From assembly GCA_006937955.1 (NCBI GenBank), contig SSNP01000134.1, positions 7,902 to 71,901 of the forward strand: DNA of 64,000 nt, read 5' to 3'. The number at the start of each line of letters is the position of its first letter. Position 1 is the stretch's first letter. The translations under genes were made by a program, and so were the position numbers. Below are positions 34,301 through 49,300 of the stretch, piece by piece. The notes under the pieces are model-generated. The model made no database searches. It was given only the letters and a program-made list of their open reading frames with translations, and was not told the DNA's origin. Source of the DNA: Pachypanchax playfairii. Its lineage: Eukaryota > Chordata > Actinopteri > Cyprinodontiformes > Aplocheilidae.

Positions 34301-37300
34301 CTTTTACATCAGTTTGTAGTATTTTATAAGCAAAACAAATTTACAAAACACATTTACTGTATCGATATTATCGATATTGGACCTCATGATTACAGCTTTA
34401 ACTCTCATACTAAGATCTTTCCCTAGCACACTGTAGCTAAGAGAAGTCTTATAAGTTGAATTTTTCAGGTATTAGAAACAAGTGAAGAAAGATTTTTGCG
34501 ATTTGGGTGGACAGATCCAATATTCACCAGCTTGCTGGGGTCAAACCCAGAGCAGCAAATCTTCTTTTTTGAAACTGTTTTTTTATTACAACAGAACACA
34601 AAACAAGATATGTCTTCACATAACCAACTGAAAGTTCTAATAAGCCTGTTATTATTTGGAGGCACTGCACATAAAACTTCCTTTGGTTGCCTTTTCCCCT
34701 TCCACGCTGATTAGCTTCATGTTTGGTTCTGCTGTGCCGCTTCTCAGGCTGCTACTTAATGACGCTGGGATGATTTGGTGCGGTTGTCTTCCTCCTTATT
34801 ACCCACCATTCGACACAGTCCCTCTCATCTCTGCAGTAACTCTGTAAATGAAGCACTTTACTGGAAAAAAAAGATAAATGCCTGTCGCTGCAGAAAGACT
34901 TTTCAGGTTGTAATAATTCACTCTATTAATTCGTTTCAGACTGCAACTCTACCCATTTGTTTTTCATTCACAGTGGAATAAATGAGTGCAGGGGGCAGAT
35001 AAATGCTTTACACTGATGTTTACTGCAGAAAAGTAAAGAGTCTTTGTGAGAAGGGAGACATAAACCTTTATGTTATGGAATTAATCAGCCAAAATATGAC
35101 AGATTTCCACATGCGTGCTTTGAGTTTGCTCCATATGATCAAATCTAATTAGTTAAAAATCCAGATATACTTTGATATCAAGTATTTTTGTCTAAAGAAC
35201 AACGAAATAAAATAAAACTTTAGTCATGTTAAATAATGATTTATTTTATGTTTACAAAGACACAAAATTGACTAAAAGTCTTTTTCCTCCACCTTTGGAT
35301 TATGTTCTTTAAAATAAAAGTATGACAGTAGAGAACAATGTCCACTTAAAAATCAACTTCCTCTACTGTTTTAAACAGTGAGCGGATGCTTCTGCTGCAT
35401 CTGCAGCTCTGGTGGATTTATCGACTAACTTTACAGAATGCCGTTTTCCAGTTTTATGGCTTATTTCTGCTTTTGCCACATTGTGTTCTGCAATTTGTTT
35501 CATTCCCACAGCTGCAGAGTCTAACATTAGGTATTTTAAAATCAATCCTACACATTGTGCACATTGTGTTTCTTCCTGTTCAGCACAAACTGTACCTACC
35601 CTATAGCTTATATTAGATATAAACGTATATGCTCACTTTGTTTACAGGGAAACTTTCTCAAACTACAGTAAATAATACACATTTATCTTTATTCCTTAGT
35701 GATCCAATTCTATTTCTTTGTTGAAATGTGTTAATATCCTTTTTAAGATTTGGTCCTTTTTGTTGTAATAGCAGATTGTTGAACAGTTTTTAAATAAATT
35801 TTATTATTTCTTAAACCAAGACCCAGTCAACTGAAATATTCAAAACTGAGACTTTTCATTTTATGTTCTAAAAATCAGGTCTATTAATTTATATACAAAC
35901 ACAGTGACCGTTACCTGTTAAAACACCTGAAACAAATGGTGCATAATTAAACCTTGTGATCCAAAATCATTTGCTGTCATGTTTGATTTACTAAATAGTT
36001 TAGTGTAGCTACAATGTTTTTGACAGCACTGGTATCAGTACAGATTTGTTCCCTTTTCCCTTGATTGAAAAATCTGTTTTATTCTGCAGCAACAGAAAAA
36101 TTATCATTCAAATTTTATAAATAAGGGTGGGGTTGGTTTTGTCCACCACAGGTGATTTGAACAGGAAGTTCCTGTAACATGAAGAAGTTTTTTGAAGAAT
36201 CAGGGGAATATTTTAACATCTTTGAACACCTTTTGTGCAACCTGATCATTTTTAAGTCAAGTAAAATCACTTTAAAGAGTCTTTAATGACAAACGTGCAG
36301 CTATTACTGCCTGTTGTGATCGTGCTGCAGCCATCTGAGTGAACGCTGAGGTGGAGAAATCGAAACTGAGCAAGTTATAATCCAAACAAAATGAAAATGT
36401 ATCCGAGAGTTCTGCAGGAGAACAGCTGATTGGTTATTGTTCAGAGCTGGTGATCACGATCCTGTGCTGTAGATCTAACATGTGCATTGAACACATCTGG
36501 AATCTGGCCTTCTGCATCATTTATTAAACTGCTGAGATCTCCTACCTTTGCTCCAGTTTCTTGCGATTGACACACGTGGCTCTTTGGTAGCCTTGCGCAA
36601 CGCACACCTTGTGCCGACTGCACTTTATGTTCTGGCACGGGTCCTTGGTGGTGTCGACAGCTGCAAACAGAAACCTGAATCAACACTGTAAATGTAGCTC
36701 TGTCAATCACACCCAACAGCTTTTAGTTTTCAACCTCTATTGTTGTCATTTTGAACACACACATATCTTTTTGTTTCACATGACAAAGAGCATGTGTTCA
36801 ACTGATTGATAATGAATATGCAAACAACCAGAACATCAGCCATTTTTCTATTATTATCAAGTTCTGTGCCAATTAGCTACCCGATTTTAAAATCATCTTT
36901 TCTTCCAGCAAAACCATCATTTTTACAGGCATATGCAATAAACATCATGAACTGTGCAGAGACATATCACTCTAGCAGTGTGCACAAATGAGTCGATTGT
37001 CTGCACTGCCAAAAAAATTTGACGCCTCGCTGTCATTAGTGAAGCAGCGCATCATCCATAGCAATGCCTGCAGTCTCAGCCAGTTGTCTCTGACTCCAAG
37101 AAAAGCTGACAACATTGATTGAGCATCTTCTCCTCTCGACTTGCCACATTTCACTTCCTTCATGTCAACTCATCACTGTCTCTCCTCATCCTGCCTCTTC
37201 TCGCTCACACACAAACAGACGCTCCGACTTTGCCTTATGCATTCTCTTCCTTCTTTCATTCCCCCCCCCCCTCCCCCTTTGTCTGCAGTCTCTCTTCTCC

Positions 37301-40300
37301 CCTCCTCAGAAAGTTGAACGGTTCAACGCCGGCCTCGACTCAGATGGAAGCGGCATCACATCCTTCCTCACGGCCAACAAGTCAATGTCATCGGAAAGTG
37401 GATGTCGCACCTTAGCGGTCCATTTTCCCGCCTCACTTCAGAGAAAAAGGTCCGATAAATTTAAGAGTGAGTGGCAGGCGGCGGTCGCTGTGAGAAATTT
37501 AAGCTGTGAAATCCTGAGTCAGCTCTGAGCAGCTGCTTTGCAGGCAACATGGTGGCTGATTCCTGCAAAAACTAGTGACTACATGATACTCTGAGGAGTG
37601 AGGTAGAAAGACATGGAACTAGAGTTTGAGATGTTACAGAGCTTCCATCCATCCATCCATCCATCCATCCATCCATCCATCCATCCATCCATCCATCCAT
37701 CCATGATATTAAAACTCTTCAAACAGGTTTGAGTAAATGCAACAATTTAAAGTAGTATTTTTATTCTAGGGCTTAAGCTGATGACATCATGCATTAAATG
37801 TGCACAGATGACGTGTGACTCAGAGTTTCTAAAACATTTTGAATTAAATGTCTTAATTCTGAATTGTTCTTTTTCACTGAACAATTTCCGAGCAACTTGT
37901 TTTTTTATCCGTGAAGAGAAGTAAATCACGTGTGTTCAACCCAGAAGTTCAGAGAAAAATTTCTTAGAATTAAAAAAAAACAAAAAAAAACAATTAACTA
38001 TTTTTTCACTGACTTTTGGTCAGTAACAATTTACTTCAGCAGCTAAAAAAGAAACAGATATTTCTATCCACTTTCTGTTGAAAACCCCACATCACCTTTT
38101 ACACATAATCAGAAGGAATATCTTTTAACTGTAAGTAAAATAGTATCACCCAAGCTTTTTATTCACTTCCCTTAAAAGATGATTTAAGAGCTAGTTTAAA
38201 GGCAGCAAGTTTAACATAATTAAAAAAGACCATTAAGACAAATAATTGATGTGTTGCTTGAAAGAATAGCTAATAATTATGGAATAACTCCTTTTTAAAC
38301 GGTCTGTTTTCACTCTTGTTTTTTTAATCATGCTCCCTATCATTGATGTTTGTTCCCATGGAAACAAAGCTGTGTGTTTTCTCTATAGATTCAGATGTGA
38401 AACTCTCCTTCGAGCCGCAGCTTTAAATGAAAAACATCCCTCTCGTGGTATTTGTGCATCAGTCCAACATGTGAAAATGAAATTCAAGCTCATTTAAACT
38501 GAAGAGTTTTCCTTCTACCTGGTGAATTTTTTTCAGGTCTGATATGTGAAAAGGCTCCAAATCCAACTGTAATCACAGCAGGAAACACAGTCCAGCAGCT
38601 CTGATGCTCGGGGTCCAATCTCTCTGATTATTATCAGAACAATGGGAACAAAAACACAGAAAAACATCTGCTTTCTCGCCACGTGTTATTGTCTGTGCTC
38701 ACACTGCCTTGACGTCGAGGAGCTTTCCTTTTATCATCCATTAGTTTTCCAGTGAAATAAAACCTGAGCAGCAAAAATATTAAAGAGTTAAATAAAGTGA
38801 ATTTAATTAATGTTTTTTTAAATTTTATTTTTGTAGTTTTTAGTGTCTAAAAGTGTTAATAATACAATCTAAAGCATTCAATGAGTCAGACTTTTTTTAT
38901 GCATGAAAAATTTCAGAACATATTTATTAGAGCTCCATATCATATAAAACTAATACTCATATTCCGAGCAGAGTCCTCGGATGACGTCTCAATCTGCTCA
39001 CTTACAGCCACAATCTGCTGCTGCGTCTTCTGTTCCGTTTTAGATTTGCAACTACATTTAATGGAAGTCTCTGCTGTCTTATTACATTTGCAAAAATTAG
39101 ACACAGTGAGGAAGAAAAAGAAATTACTGACATGATCTTCTTCTCTCATCTTCTTGCTTTAAGGCAGCGTGGGTGTGGCATTTTACCTGACCTCCAACAC
39201 TCCCCTTGCAGCGGAAGCACACTGCTAATTGGCCACAATGTATGAGAATCGCTCACATGTAGTTGGATCAGTGACATAATTCATCCTGAACTTTATTATT
39301 CTGACCTTTCAAAGAGTTAGCCCAGAGCTGCGTGCAGTTTCGTTGTGGAATTCAACACACAAACTGCCTGACTGCAGCTAAACTGGATGCAATAAGATGA
39401 ACAACAAAGTGTTTCCAGGTCGTATCTGCTTACAAACACAAAAATAAGTTGTTGATGCACAATTAAAAAAAAAAGAAGAAGCATTTTTATGTGAAATTCC
39501 CTGCCAGACACAGTGATTAAAATGTGTTTGTCAATGGGTGGAATTTATTAGAAGATCAGTGAAAAGTCCTTTCTGAAGTTGATGCGTTTGAAGTAAAATG
39601 ATATAAATCATAAAAAAGGAGCAACAATAGAGTGCAATACAAGTGTAATGATGGACAACAAGTGAGTCGCCCAAGGCTCATTGACTGACATGGATAGCAA
39701 GACCCAGCCTGTGTGGTTCTTCTCAAGGGAGAGCTACTGTAGAGCTGAACAAATTACAAAGTGCTCGCCATGATATGCAACTCTGAGAAGGTGCTGCATT
39801 GCTCTGGGCAATTTTGTGCTGGAGAAACGCAGGTCTTGCTGTATCAGTTACACCCGGCAGGGTATTAATATTCCCTGGTGGCAGCGGTGTCTTTTAGAAG
39901 ATGTTAAAACTGCTCAGTGATAGTTTGACAAACGTTTAAAATGTTCTAAAGGATCTCTATTTTACTGATGTGTTTGATTCTCAGTTATAGATTCTGATTT
40001 AAAAGCTAAAGGATCTGCTTCTGTGACGTGATTATTACCAAAACAGAATGCCAGCCTTTCATCCTAAATTTTATTCAGATGTTCCAGTCATTGATTGTCT
40101 AGAAAAAATAATGAAAACACCACCTAACTCTGTTAAACCTTCTTTTAAAACAAGAAACAAGTATTTTGTCTATTTATGTGAGAATTAATTACAGTAAAAT
40201 TACAGAAAAATGTACAAAATCGCTAAAATTTAAATCTGCACAATAATAAAGTCCTGCCACACTTTTCTAGAGATTTGTGCAATAAAACAAATGATCTGAT

Positions 40301-43300
40301 CACCCTGTCATTATAAAACAGAAATTGAAGCAAAATTAGGAAAGCTGTGTTGAAAAAAAATAAAAAGTCTACCCAAGCTGCTTCCAGACGATTAAAAAGG
40401 GAAATCAGTAGCCAGAGGTTGTTAATCAAATGACTTTGATTGAGTTACTGATTATAAGAAAAGCAGGAGTTTCTGCAATTTGCTGTTCTGAAGCAGACGA
40501 GATGCAGCTATTGACCTGATTTTACACACTTGATATTAAATTTGAATCGTATTAGAACCTGATCATCATTTTTATTATGTACTCATATGCAAAACCCCAA
40601 AACTGAAAGAGGATGAACTTCCTTTATTCTACAGCTCTTTTATTTTGAAGGGCTGAGAGATTATATAGGTACAAATATAAAAACTACAATAAAATTAAGG
40701 CAAAATTCTTTATTTTTGTGTACAAATAAGTATAACAGTAGGATTATAATGAGAGGGAATTTTAGATGATAATTAAACTAATGTTCGCTCATTCTCAGTT
40801 CCTCCTTAAGAGTTGATTTTCTAAAGGTGAGATATATAATTTTTCTTTCAACAAAGGACAGACCCCCCATGGAGGAAAATGAGGCCTGGTGGGAGTTCTG
40901 ACTTGAGCCTTCAGCAACAAAAGCAATTATCACAGACTTTTCAAACTAATGGCTCCTATTGAAGGTTCCAGCTCGACTTCTCCGAATCACAGCTGCGTTC
41001 TCAGCTCAAACACCGCGGACAAGAGCTAACCACAAGCTGGGTGACCTCAATAATGACTACAAGAAGTCCAAGTTTTGATAATGTGGGCCGTGTCATTTCA
41101 CTGCATTTATTATACACAAAGGCAAACAGCTCTCATGTTCTATAAAAGAACATCAAAAGAACAAAAGAAAATCAAAAGAACAAATTAATCTGTAAAAATG
41201 TAAAGAAAATCTTTTGTAGAAATAGTAAAAAAAACTATCTTCTTACTTTCATCAGAGCCGACGTTCTCTTCCACGTTTTTGATGTAGTCATCCTGAAAAA
41301 CAAACATTCATTTTAAGAGATTTTTTTTCCATTCAAGTTAAAAAACAAAACTCACAAAATGTTAAGTTTATATGAGCATAAATAATGAGAGAAATTTTAA
41401 AAAGTTCAACATTAGTGAGCTAGTAGTTTATGATAAAAGTAAAACATTTCGGTTATTAAGGAGGAATTGGGTTTTGGATAAACTTAAGTTCATTTTTATG
41501 CATTTTTAAAGGACTTGAATTTAGTTTTTTTCCTCTTCTTCCATGGAACATGTGTGTGCAATACAACGCAACATATTTTATTATAAGCTTTAATCTAAAT
41601 ATAATGAAAACTGCTCATACTAAGGATGTACGTATATAAAAAAGTGCTTGTTTTTTATTTATTTTGAAAAATCTTCATAGAAATATCAGTTTTGTTTTAT
41701 TAAACAATTGTCCTAATTCAAATTCTCCAAAAATGCTTTGTTGATGACACTGATTTCTTCTTCTGGGGTTTTTAAATCTTTACATACACTGATACATATG
41801 AAGTGTTTTATTTATAATCAGCTAAAAAGGAAGTTGCGATCCTGTCAGAACAACCTGTCTGCACATTATACGACCATATAGGTCGATTTTGAAAGCTCCA
41901 AAAAATACGACCTGTGAGACCGTTTTCAAACGAGCGTTTTCTGGGCTCCGCAGTGACGTACTACCGACAGCGCATGCGCAACTTCCCAGAGGAGCTGACA
42001 AATACGCACGCGCAAAGTTTCACTCTGTTCAGCCAAACAAAACAAAAATTCTGCAGCAACATGTCTCATTTTAATACAACAGATAGCTTTAAAATGTGAA
42101 GATACATACAGTGGGGCAAAAAAGTATTTAGTCAGCCACCAATTGTGTAAGTTCTCCCGCTTAAAAAGATCAGAGAGGCCTGTAATTTTCATCATAGGTA
42201 TACCTCAACTATGAGAGACAAAATGAGAAAAAAAATCCAGAAAATCACATTGTCTGATTTTTAAAGAATTTATTTGCAAATTATGGGGGAAAATAAGTAT
42301 TTGGTCACCTACACACAAGTAAGATTTCTGGCTTTCACAGACCTGTAACTTCTTTAAGAGGCTCCTCGGTCCTCCACTCGTTACCTGTATTAATGGCACC
42401 TGTGTGAACTCGTTATCAGTATAAAAGACACCTGTCCACAACCTCAAACAGTCACGCTCCAAACTCCACTATGGCCAAGACCAAAGAGCTGTCAAAGGAC
42501 ACCAGAAACAAAATTGTAGACCTTCACCAGGCTGGGAATACTGAATCTGCAATAGGTAAGCAGCTTGGTGTGAAGAAATCAACTGTGGGAGCAATTATTA
42601 GAAAATGGAAGACATACAAGACCACTGATAATCTCCCTCGATCTGGGGCTCCACGCAAGATCTCACCCCGTGGGGTCAAAATGATCACAAGAACGGTGAG
42701 CAAAAATCCCAGAACCACACGGAGGGACCTAGTGAATGACCTGCAGAGAGCTGGGACCAAAGTAACAAAGGCTACCATCAGTAACACACTACGCCGCCAG
42801 GGACTCAAATCCTGCAGTGCCAGACGTGTCCCCCTGCTGAAGCCAGGACACGTCCAGGCCCGTCTGCGGTTTGCTAGAGAGCATTTGGATGATCCAGAAG
42901 AGGATTGGGAGAGCATCATATGGTCAGATGAAACCAAAATAGAACTTTTTGGTAGAAACTCAACTTGTCGTGTTTGGAGGGGAAAGAATGCTGAGTTGGA
43001 TCCAAAGAACACCATACCTACTGTAAAGCATGGGGGTGGAAACATCATGCTTTGGGGCTGTTTTTCTGCAAGGGGACCAGGACGACTGATCCGTGTAAAG
43101 GAAAGAATGAATGGGGCCATGTATCGTAAGATTTTGAGTGAAAACCTCCTTCCATCAGCAAGGGCATTGAAAATGAGACGTGGCTGGGTCTTTCAGCATG
43201 ACAATGATCCCAAACACACCGCCCGGGCAATGAAGGAGTGGCTTCGTAAGAAGCATTTCAAGGTCCTGGAGTGGCCTAGCCAGTCTCCAGATCTCAACCC

Positions 43301-46300
43301 CATAGAAAATCTCTGGAGGGAGTTGAAAGTCCGTGTTGCCCAGCGTCAGCCCCAAAACATCACTGCTCTAGAGGAGATCTGCATGGAGGAATGGGCCAAA
43401 ATACCAGCAACAGTGTGTGAAAACCTTGTGAAGACTTACAGAAAACGTTTGACCTCTGTCATTGCCAACAAAGGCTATATAACAAAGTATTGAGATTAAC
43501 TTTTGTTATTGACCAAATACTTATTTTCCACCATAATTTGCAAATAAATTCTTTAAAAATCAGACAATGTGATTTTCTGGATTTTTTTTCCTCATTTTGT
43601 CTCTCATAGTTGAGGTATACCTATGATGAAAATTACAGGCCTCTCTGATCTTTTTAAGTGGGAGAACTTACACAATTGGTGGCTGACTAAATACTTTTTT
43701 GCCCCACTGTATGGACACACTGTAAAGCCGAATATTTAACGTTAAAAAGCGGATCGGTTAAGTTTAGGGCTTGCAGATAGGGGTCGCATACGGATTATAG
43801 TATCGTTTTCAAAATAGCAAGTAGCAAGTAGCTTCCAACACAGTCGACACGAGGCAAGAACTTTAAATACATCTTTGCTTCTGCTCTGTTGCAGAGGGAA
43901 TATTTGCAGTTAACAGCTTGTCCCTTGTGACGTTGTGCTGGAATGATACACTCTGTATCCCTCTTGCCATGTCTACTCTGGTGTCAGGAGGACAGTGAGG
44001 AGTGTTACCGCTCGGCACGAGGCCCAGCGAGGACCCCGAGGATCAGTTCTGATCAGTTTGACCCAAATGTATTCCGGAGAGGGAATCCGAAGACTGAGCT
44101 GTTAAGTCAAGCTGAACGAGAGAAGCAAAACGCAGGCGTGAAGGATAACTGTCATAGATTTTGTGTTTTCACTTGCTTTTCTTCACTAAAATTTACACTT
44201 CCAGCCTAAAAAAACAGCATTTTGTTCATGTTAATGAGTTCTATTTCATATGATTTCATCATTAAGGAAACTACTGTGAGTTGGGCTGGAGCTTTTATGT
44301 GATTTCCATGTTTCAAATCCTACTTTTGTTTGTTACGACCACTTAATCTGCAGAAATTAAAGCTAATTTGTATTGATTCATGTGTTTTAGCTTTGAACAT
44401 ACATCCTAAACATCAACCGTGACCTAAATAAAAGAAGTGTCCAAACAAAGAAAGCATGAATAAAACAAGACACTCACCTCGACTTCCTGCAGCAGAGTCC
44501 AGCAGCAACGAAGGAACAAGAAAATAAAAGCATTTAAAACACTTAAACACTTTTTTTTATTGTTCAGTATGCAAAAACAAGGTTACTGCACTTATGGCGC
44601 CAGTTAGACTGTCAGCCCTTAATGCACTCTGATGTCAAATACACACCGCCGTCTTGTCCTCTCGAGATATAACAAAAGACGTTCACAGTAGATTAAGAGT
44701 GCCTTTTAACTGAGTATGATCAGCTGCCACTTCCATAAGCTGGAAGGGGTCCTGATCACCAAAGGGCCATTCTCCTTCCATGTTTACATGCCAGAAGACA
44801 ACAACCTCCCGCCAGCTCCAAAAGCTGAAGATAAACCGTGACAGCAGTGGAACAACAGAGGAAATATTGGTGGGAATCTTTGAATCCAACAGGCAGATGC
44901 AATCTAGATGTTTATCTCTAGCTGAAGTGCACTCGACGTTTACTAAGCAGAGCACTGACGACGCAGACAGATATAGCTTCTGTAAAGAACAACCTTGAGT
45001 TAACATGAAAGTGACTGCTTTCCTTTCATTCCATTTTACTGCCTTGGCTTTGGTCCAAGGGCATTTCACATCAATACCCACCTCAGGCTCCCTGTGTGTG
45101 TTTTATCTTTCACTGCTCCAGAGTGTTTGAGAGAAATATAGCACTGCGTGGTTCTTTTTCCACAACACTCCTCTGTAAATATACCAAATACTTTTACACG
45201 CAGAGACAACTGTACCGGTCCGTTTAACAATGCAGCTGTAGCATCTTCAAACATGATTTATGGTAAAGAGTTTGAGATTGGTTTAAATGACTGAAACTAA
45301 TATTTAAATTAATTTTAGATTTCACAGCAGAGACTGTTTATTTATGGGAAATATTTATGGGGGAAAATATTAGCCCAAAAAAGATTCAATTTTTGTGTGA
45401 TACTTCATTGTCCCTTTGGACACATTTATTTTGGCCTTGGTGCTTAGAAATAGCTGCTTTTACAAAAAAAACAAAGGTAAAAATAAGGAAGTAGGAGGTC
45501 TCAAACAATACAAATATATTTCAAACTGCAAAAATCTAATTTTAAAAATTATATATAGAAATATAGGCCCAGGAATAAAAGGTAAAAAGAAAAAGTGTTT
45601 CTGAAATAATTCATATAAGGAAGATTTAAGAGGAAACTTGTGAGATATCATGCACAGCACCTGGATGGTGACATAAATCTACTTCTTACGCAGACATGAA
45701 TCTTTACATGACATTTAAAGATTAGAGCTGAAATCCTGAACTTCCACGCTGATGTTACAGCAAAAAAAATAACTAGAACTGGTCTTCTATCTGACAGAAA
45801 GTCAGCAATGTTGCAGAAACAGCACTGATCTTCAAAGAGTGTTCATTCATGTCTAAGATCTGATTAATTAATTATTTGCAGTACGTCACAGTGCTTCCAG
45901 TGCGTCCGAAAGGCTGGGCAGCTTATCTTCACCAGGCAGCAGTGTGACGGCAAGGACACCAAGGCTGAGGCTTCGTTTAGTCCTTCACCAAGGTTGAGCA
46001 CTAACACCGTCCTACTGAATCTCAGCCAGGCTGCTGCTAAAGTTCACAGCAACAACGTGGAAGTAGGGAGGGGAAAGATCAGGGAGCAAGGGGGTGTGAT
46101 TTTCATGCTGTAGGTCCCCTGAGTTAGGTGATTCATATCACACACACCACCTCTTCTGCCATTTGTCAACAAGGCTGTAATGCAGCCGGTGTAAAACAGA
46201 GCCAGGAGGCTAATGGAGCTTGACTATCCAGATGCTGCGACTGCTCCTCCTGGACTGCTCGCTGGTATTAAGCTGACAACGTTTGGCTGCAAGCCTGACT

Positions 46301-49300
46301 GCACTCCTCTGAGTTAACATCTACCTCACCTTGCCTGAGCCTCTTCAGCCACAGACATAAATACCACTAAAAGCCCTGAACCTCCCAACCTCAACCTCAG
46401 CCACTGCAATATAGAAAAACAGTCTTTTCTCCAGCACTGACGGCAAAATGTTTACACACAATGGATTCCAACTCGGCATGATGTCAGCAGGCCTGATCCT
46501 AAACCATTTAACTGCACGTCTGTCTCACAGAAATATGTTTAATACTGTTTGTAAAGGGATTTGGGTTGGTAATGCTCCAGTACTCGGTGTGCAGCATGGA
46601 TCAGTTCCTAAAATTAACATTTAAAATAGTCAAAGATTAAAAGACTTTCTGGCTGAAGGAGAATTTTTGCAAAATTCAACATTCAATTTGGACATTAAAA
46701 GCAGTTTTCACATGGTGAATGTGTTATAATTTACTATAAAAAGCACTTACCAAAAACAGCATGTTATCTGCTCTAACAGTCTTAGGGCAAAAATAGAAGT
46801 AAATAGCTTCAACAAACATCACGAATAACATGTCAGAATATCCTCCGAAGACATAATGGAGATCAAAGAACCAATAAAGGCTGAAAAGAAAACAGCTGCC
46901 AAGAGGCCCGGTCACAATGAGACTAACGCCTGGGAACGCACTACTAACGGTTTTTGGACCTTTTCTTACTACTTCCTTATTTGCAGCCCAATAAGAATCT
47001 TTTGTTTGTGGCCCATTCAGAAGTCCATGACCAGTTCGTTGGTCTGCTTCAAGATTGTCCGTGAACACGCCCCGCAAACCTTCTGCGTAGGAATGCTGGT
47101 GTAATGCTATCCAAACATCCTGCGCACAGCAAGCCATGATCAAAGATTATTTACTTTTTTATTTAATCTAAAATTGTAGAGATCTGCATGTTTTTAAAGG
47201 ATATATAATAGACTGTGACAAAAAGCTGTTGTTTCCAGAAAATTACACTAACTTTTCATTTTTCATGACAGCTGAGCCAACATGTGGCTGTTCTGGCTGT
47301 AGAGGTGCAGATGTGACAATAAACACAGGATTTTGGAGACACTGGACCTCTACCACGTAGATTCCTCAACAAAATGTGCTAATAGCCAAAGGCTCTTCAC
47401 AATAATGGCTTGAAATTGCTGTGAGTGACATATAGGGGTGTTAGCACACCTTACAATAAATATATTTATAACCTTGTCGCTGGTAGACCAGAGGATGGTT
47501 CCAACACAATGTAGTCTCAAGGATTCATCAAGTTATTGAAGCTGCAGATGTAACAACTACCTGTAGGAATCAGCGCTCACCTCCAGAAACGTTCAAGGAC
47601 TCCAGATGGCCTAGGAAACGGGAGCCTCTTACTAATGATATGTGACCGAGGCTTTAAATGCAACAAAGCAGAGGAAAGTTTTAGATTATCCCAAGTTAGC
47701 AGCCAAGTTATGTTTAAGTAACCCAGAGTACCCAAAGCTGTCGGGTGTGTTTTCCCTGCAGTCTAATGGACACCAGCTCATTTTCAGCTGCTCCATTAAT
47801 GTCTCATTAGAAAATACCAGTTTCTTTCTTCCAAATTCTTTTTTAATTGCAAGCAGTTAGTGATTTGTTTTTTGTCTTTCTATTAGAATTTTCCACTAAA
47901 GACAAACTCAGCTGATCAGTTGTTTTTATTATTTTTAAATAGTCACAGTTCCACTACTGACTAAACGCTGGTAGATTAGGGCCCATTCAGATTTCAGCAC
48001 TGCCCAGCACTGACTCCAAACTGACACAAAAACATGACTTTTAATAATGTGGCTGCTCACATTCCTCATCATATCCCAAACACTTGTCACAAACTATCTT
48101 CTATTCTACTGAAATCTAGAGAAAAGCATGTTTTTGAATAAACTGATTAATTTTCAATTTCTTTTTTTTTTACAATATGAATTCAATTTTACCAACTTAA
48201 GATGATAAAAAACTTCTTTTTGTTTTTTCAGATTTTTCTCTAATCTAAACCCAAACTGAAACATAACACAAACTTCTAAGTTAATAGTGATGATGCTAAA
48301 ATTTAATTTATGAAAGGCCTCATTACAACGTGATTTAAATCCAAATTAAAAAAAAAAAAGATATAGAAAAACATAATTACAGTTTATATGTAACTTTCAT
48401 AATCATTTGGATTTTTTTTTTTTTAGACCTAAGTCTCCATAAAAAGCCCCAACAGTCTGCAAGTCTTAACGCTACCTTCAAATACTCTAAAAATCCAACT
48501 CACTTACACACAGAGACATCAAGAACTGAGGTGGAGAAACTTTTCAGATGAAATCCCCCACTCTCAGGGCAATAAAAGCCTGCTTCATCCCCTGCAATAT
48601 TCCTTATTGATTTTCCGAGCGCGAAATTTGCAGTGAGCACGTCGCTTAAGCTGCAGGATATGAGTTTGAGGTTAAATGATGATCTGGACATTTTGCATTT
48701 CCACTACTTGTCATTTATCTGACTTCATTGAGTCGCTGCCAGTGACTAGATAAACACCGGCTGATGGATGGACTTGTGTTCCAGGTCATGTCTATAATGA
48801 AAGTAAGACCTGTGAGAGGCTTTTTGCCGCTGGTAGCTCAACTCTTTGCTCAGTCTGTCATGTACACTCGGATCGCTGATGTGATTCTGTGTATTTGATT
48901 GGTGGGACAATGTCAGCACATCATTCCCTCAGCCACAATTTGCACGGTAATGTGCTTAGCCTGATTAATGCAGCTAAATTAGCTACGTATCTCTTTCTAC
49001 TTTAGATTCCTGCAAAAAGAGCACACAGTTCAGAGGCTGTCGTAAATCCATCCTCTTTCTCTCTGTAGTTACCGTGAAGCAGCGGGAGCATCTTGTCTTG
49101 TCATTATGGCTGCTTGATTCGACATGCTGGGGTCTAAGTACTGGAGGCGACGTCTGGTTCTGTTTGTGCCCCTGTTGCCTCTGAAAAGAACTTGGAAAGA
49201 TCCACCTCATATTTAAACAATTTGAAATATATTGCAGTGTTCCAAAATAATGTTGCATGTCTTCTTTTTTTTTTCCCCTCCACTGGCAAAACACTTCACT

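Larger units (their letters stand above)
42109..43709 (+). mobile_element. Tc1/mariner transposon, apparently complete copy
   Basis: 1601 bp flanked by TA (42107-42108 and 43710-43711). It has long inverted terminal repeats of nearly 200 bp (42109-42307 and 43513-43709), almost identical to each other and starting CAGTGGGGCAAAAAAG. One open transposase frame fills the interior. It sits in spock2 intron 1, about 820 bp upstream of exon 2, with transposase antisense to spock2. Confidence 0.95.

Noticed and set aside
43943..44209. CpG-bearing 88-codon ORF after the Tc1
   Set aside because: No recognised domain and no fit to a spock2 exon; a small alternative exon cannot be supported.
44683..45081. 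132-codon minus-strand ORF in spock2 intron 1
   Set aside because: No ATG-anchored domain, no splice context and unremarkable composition; kept as chance.
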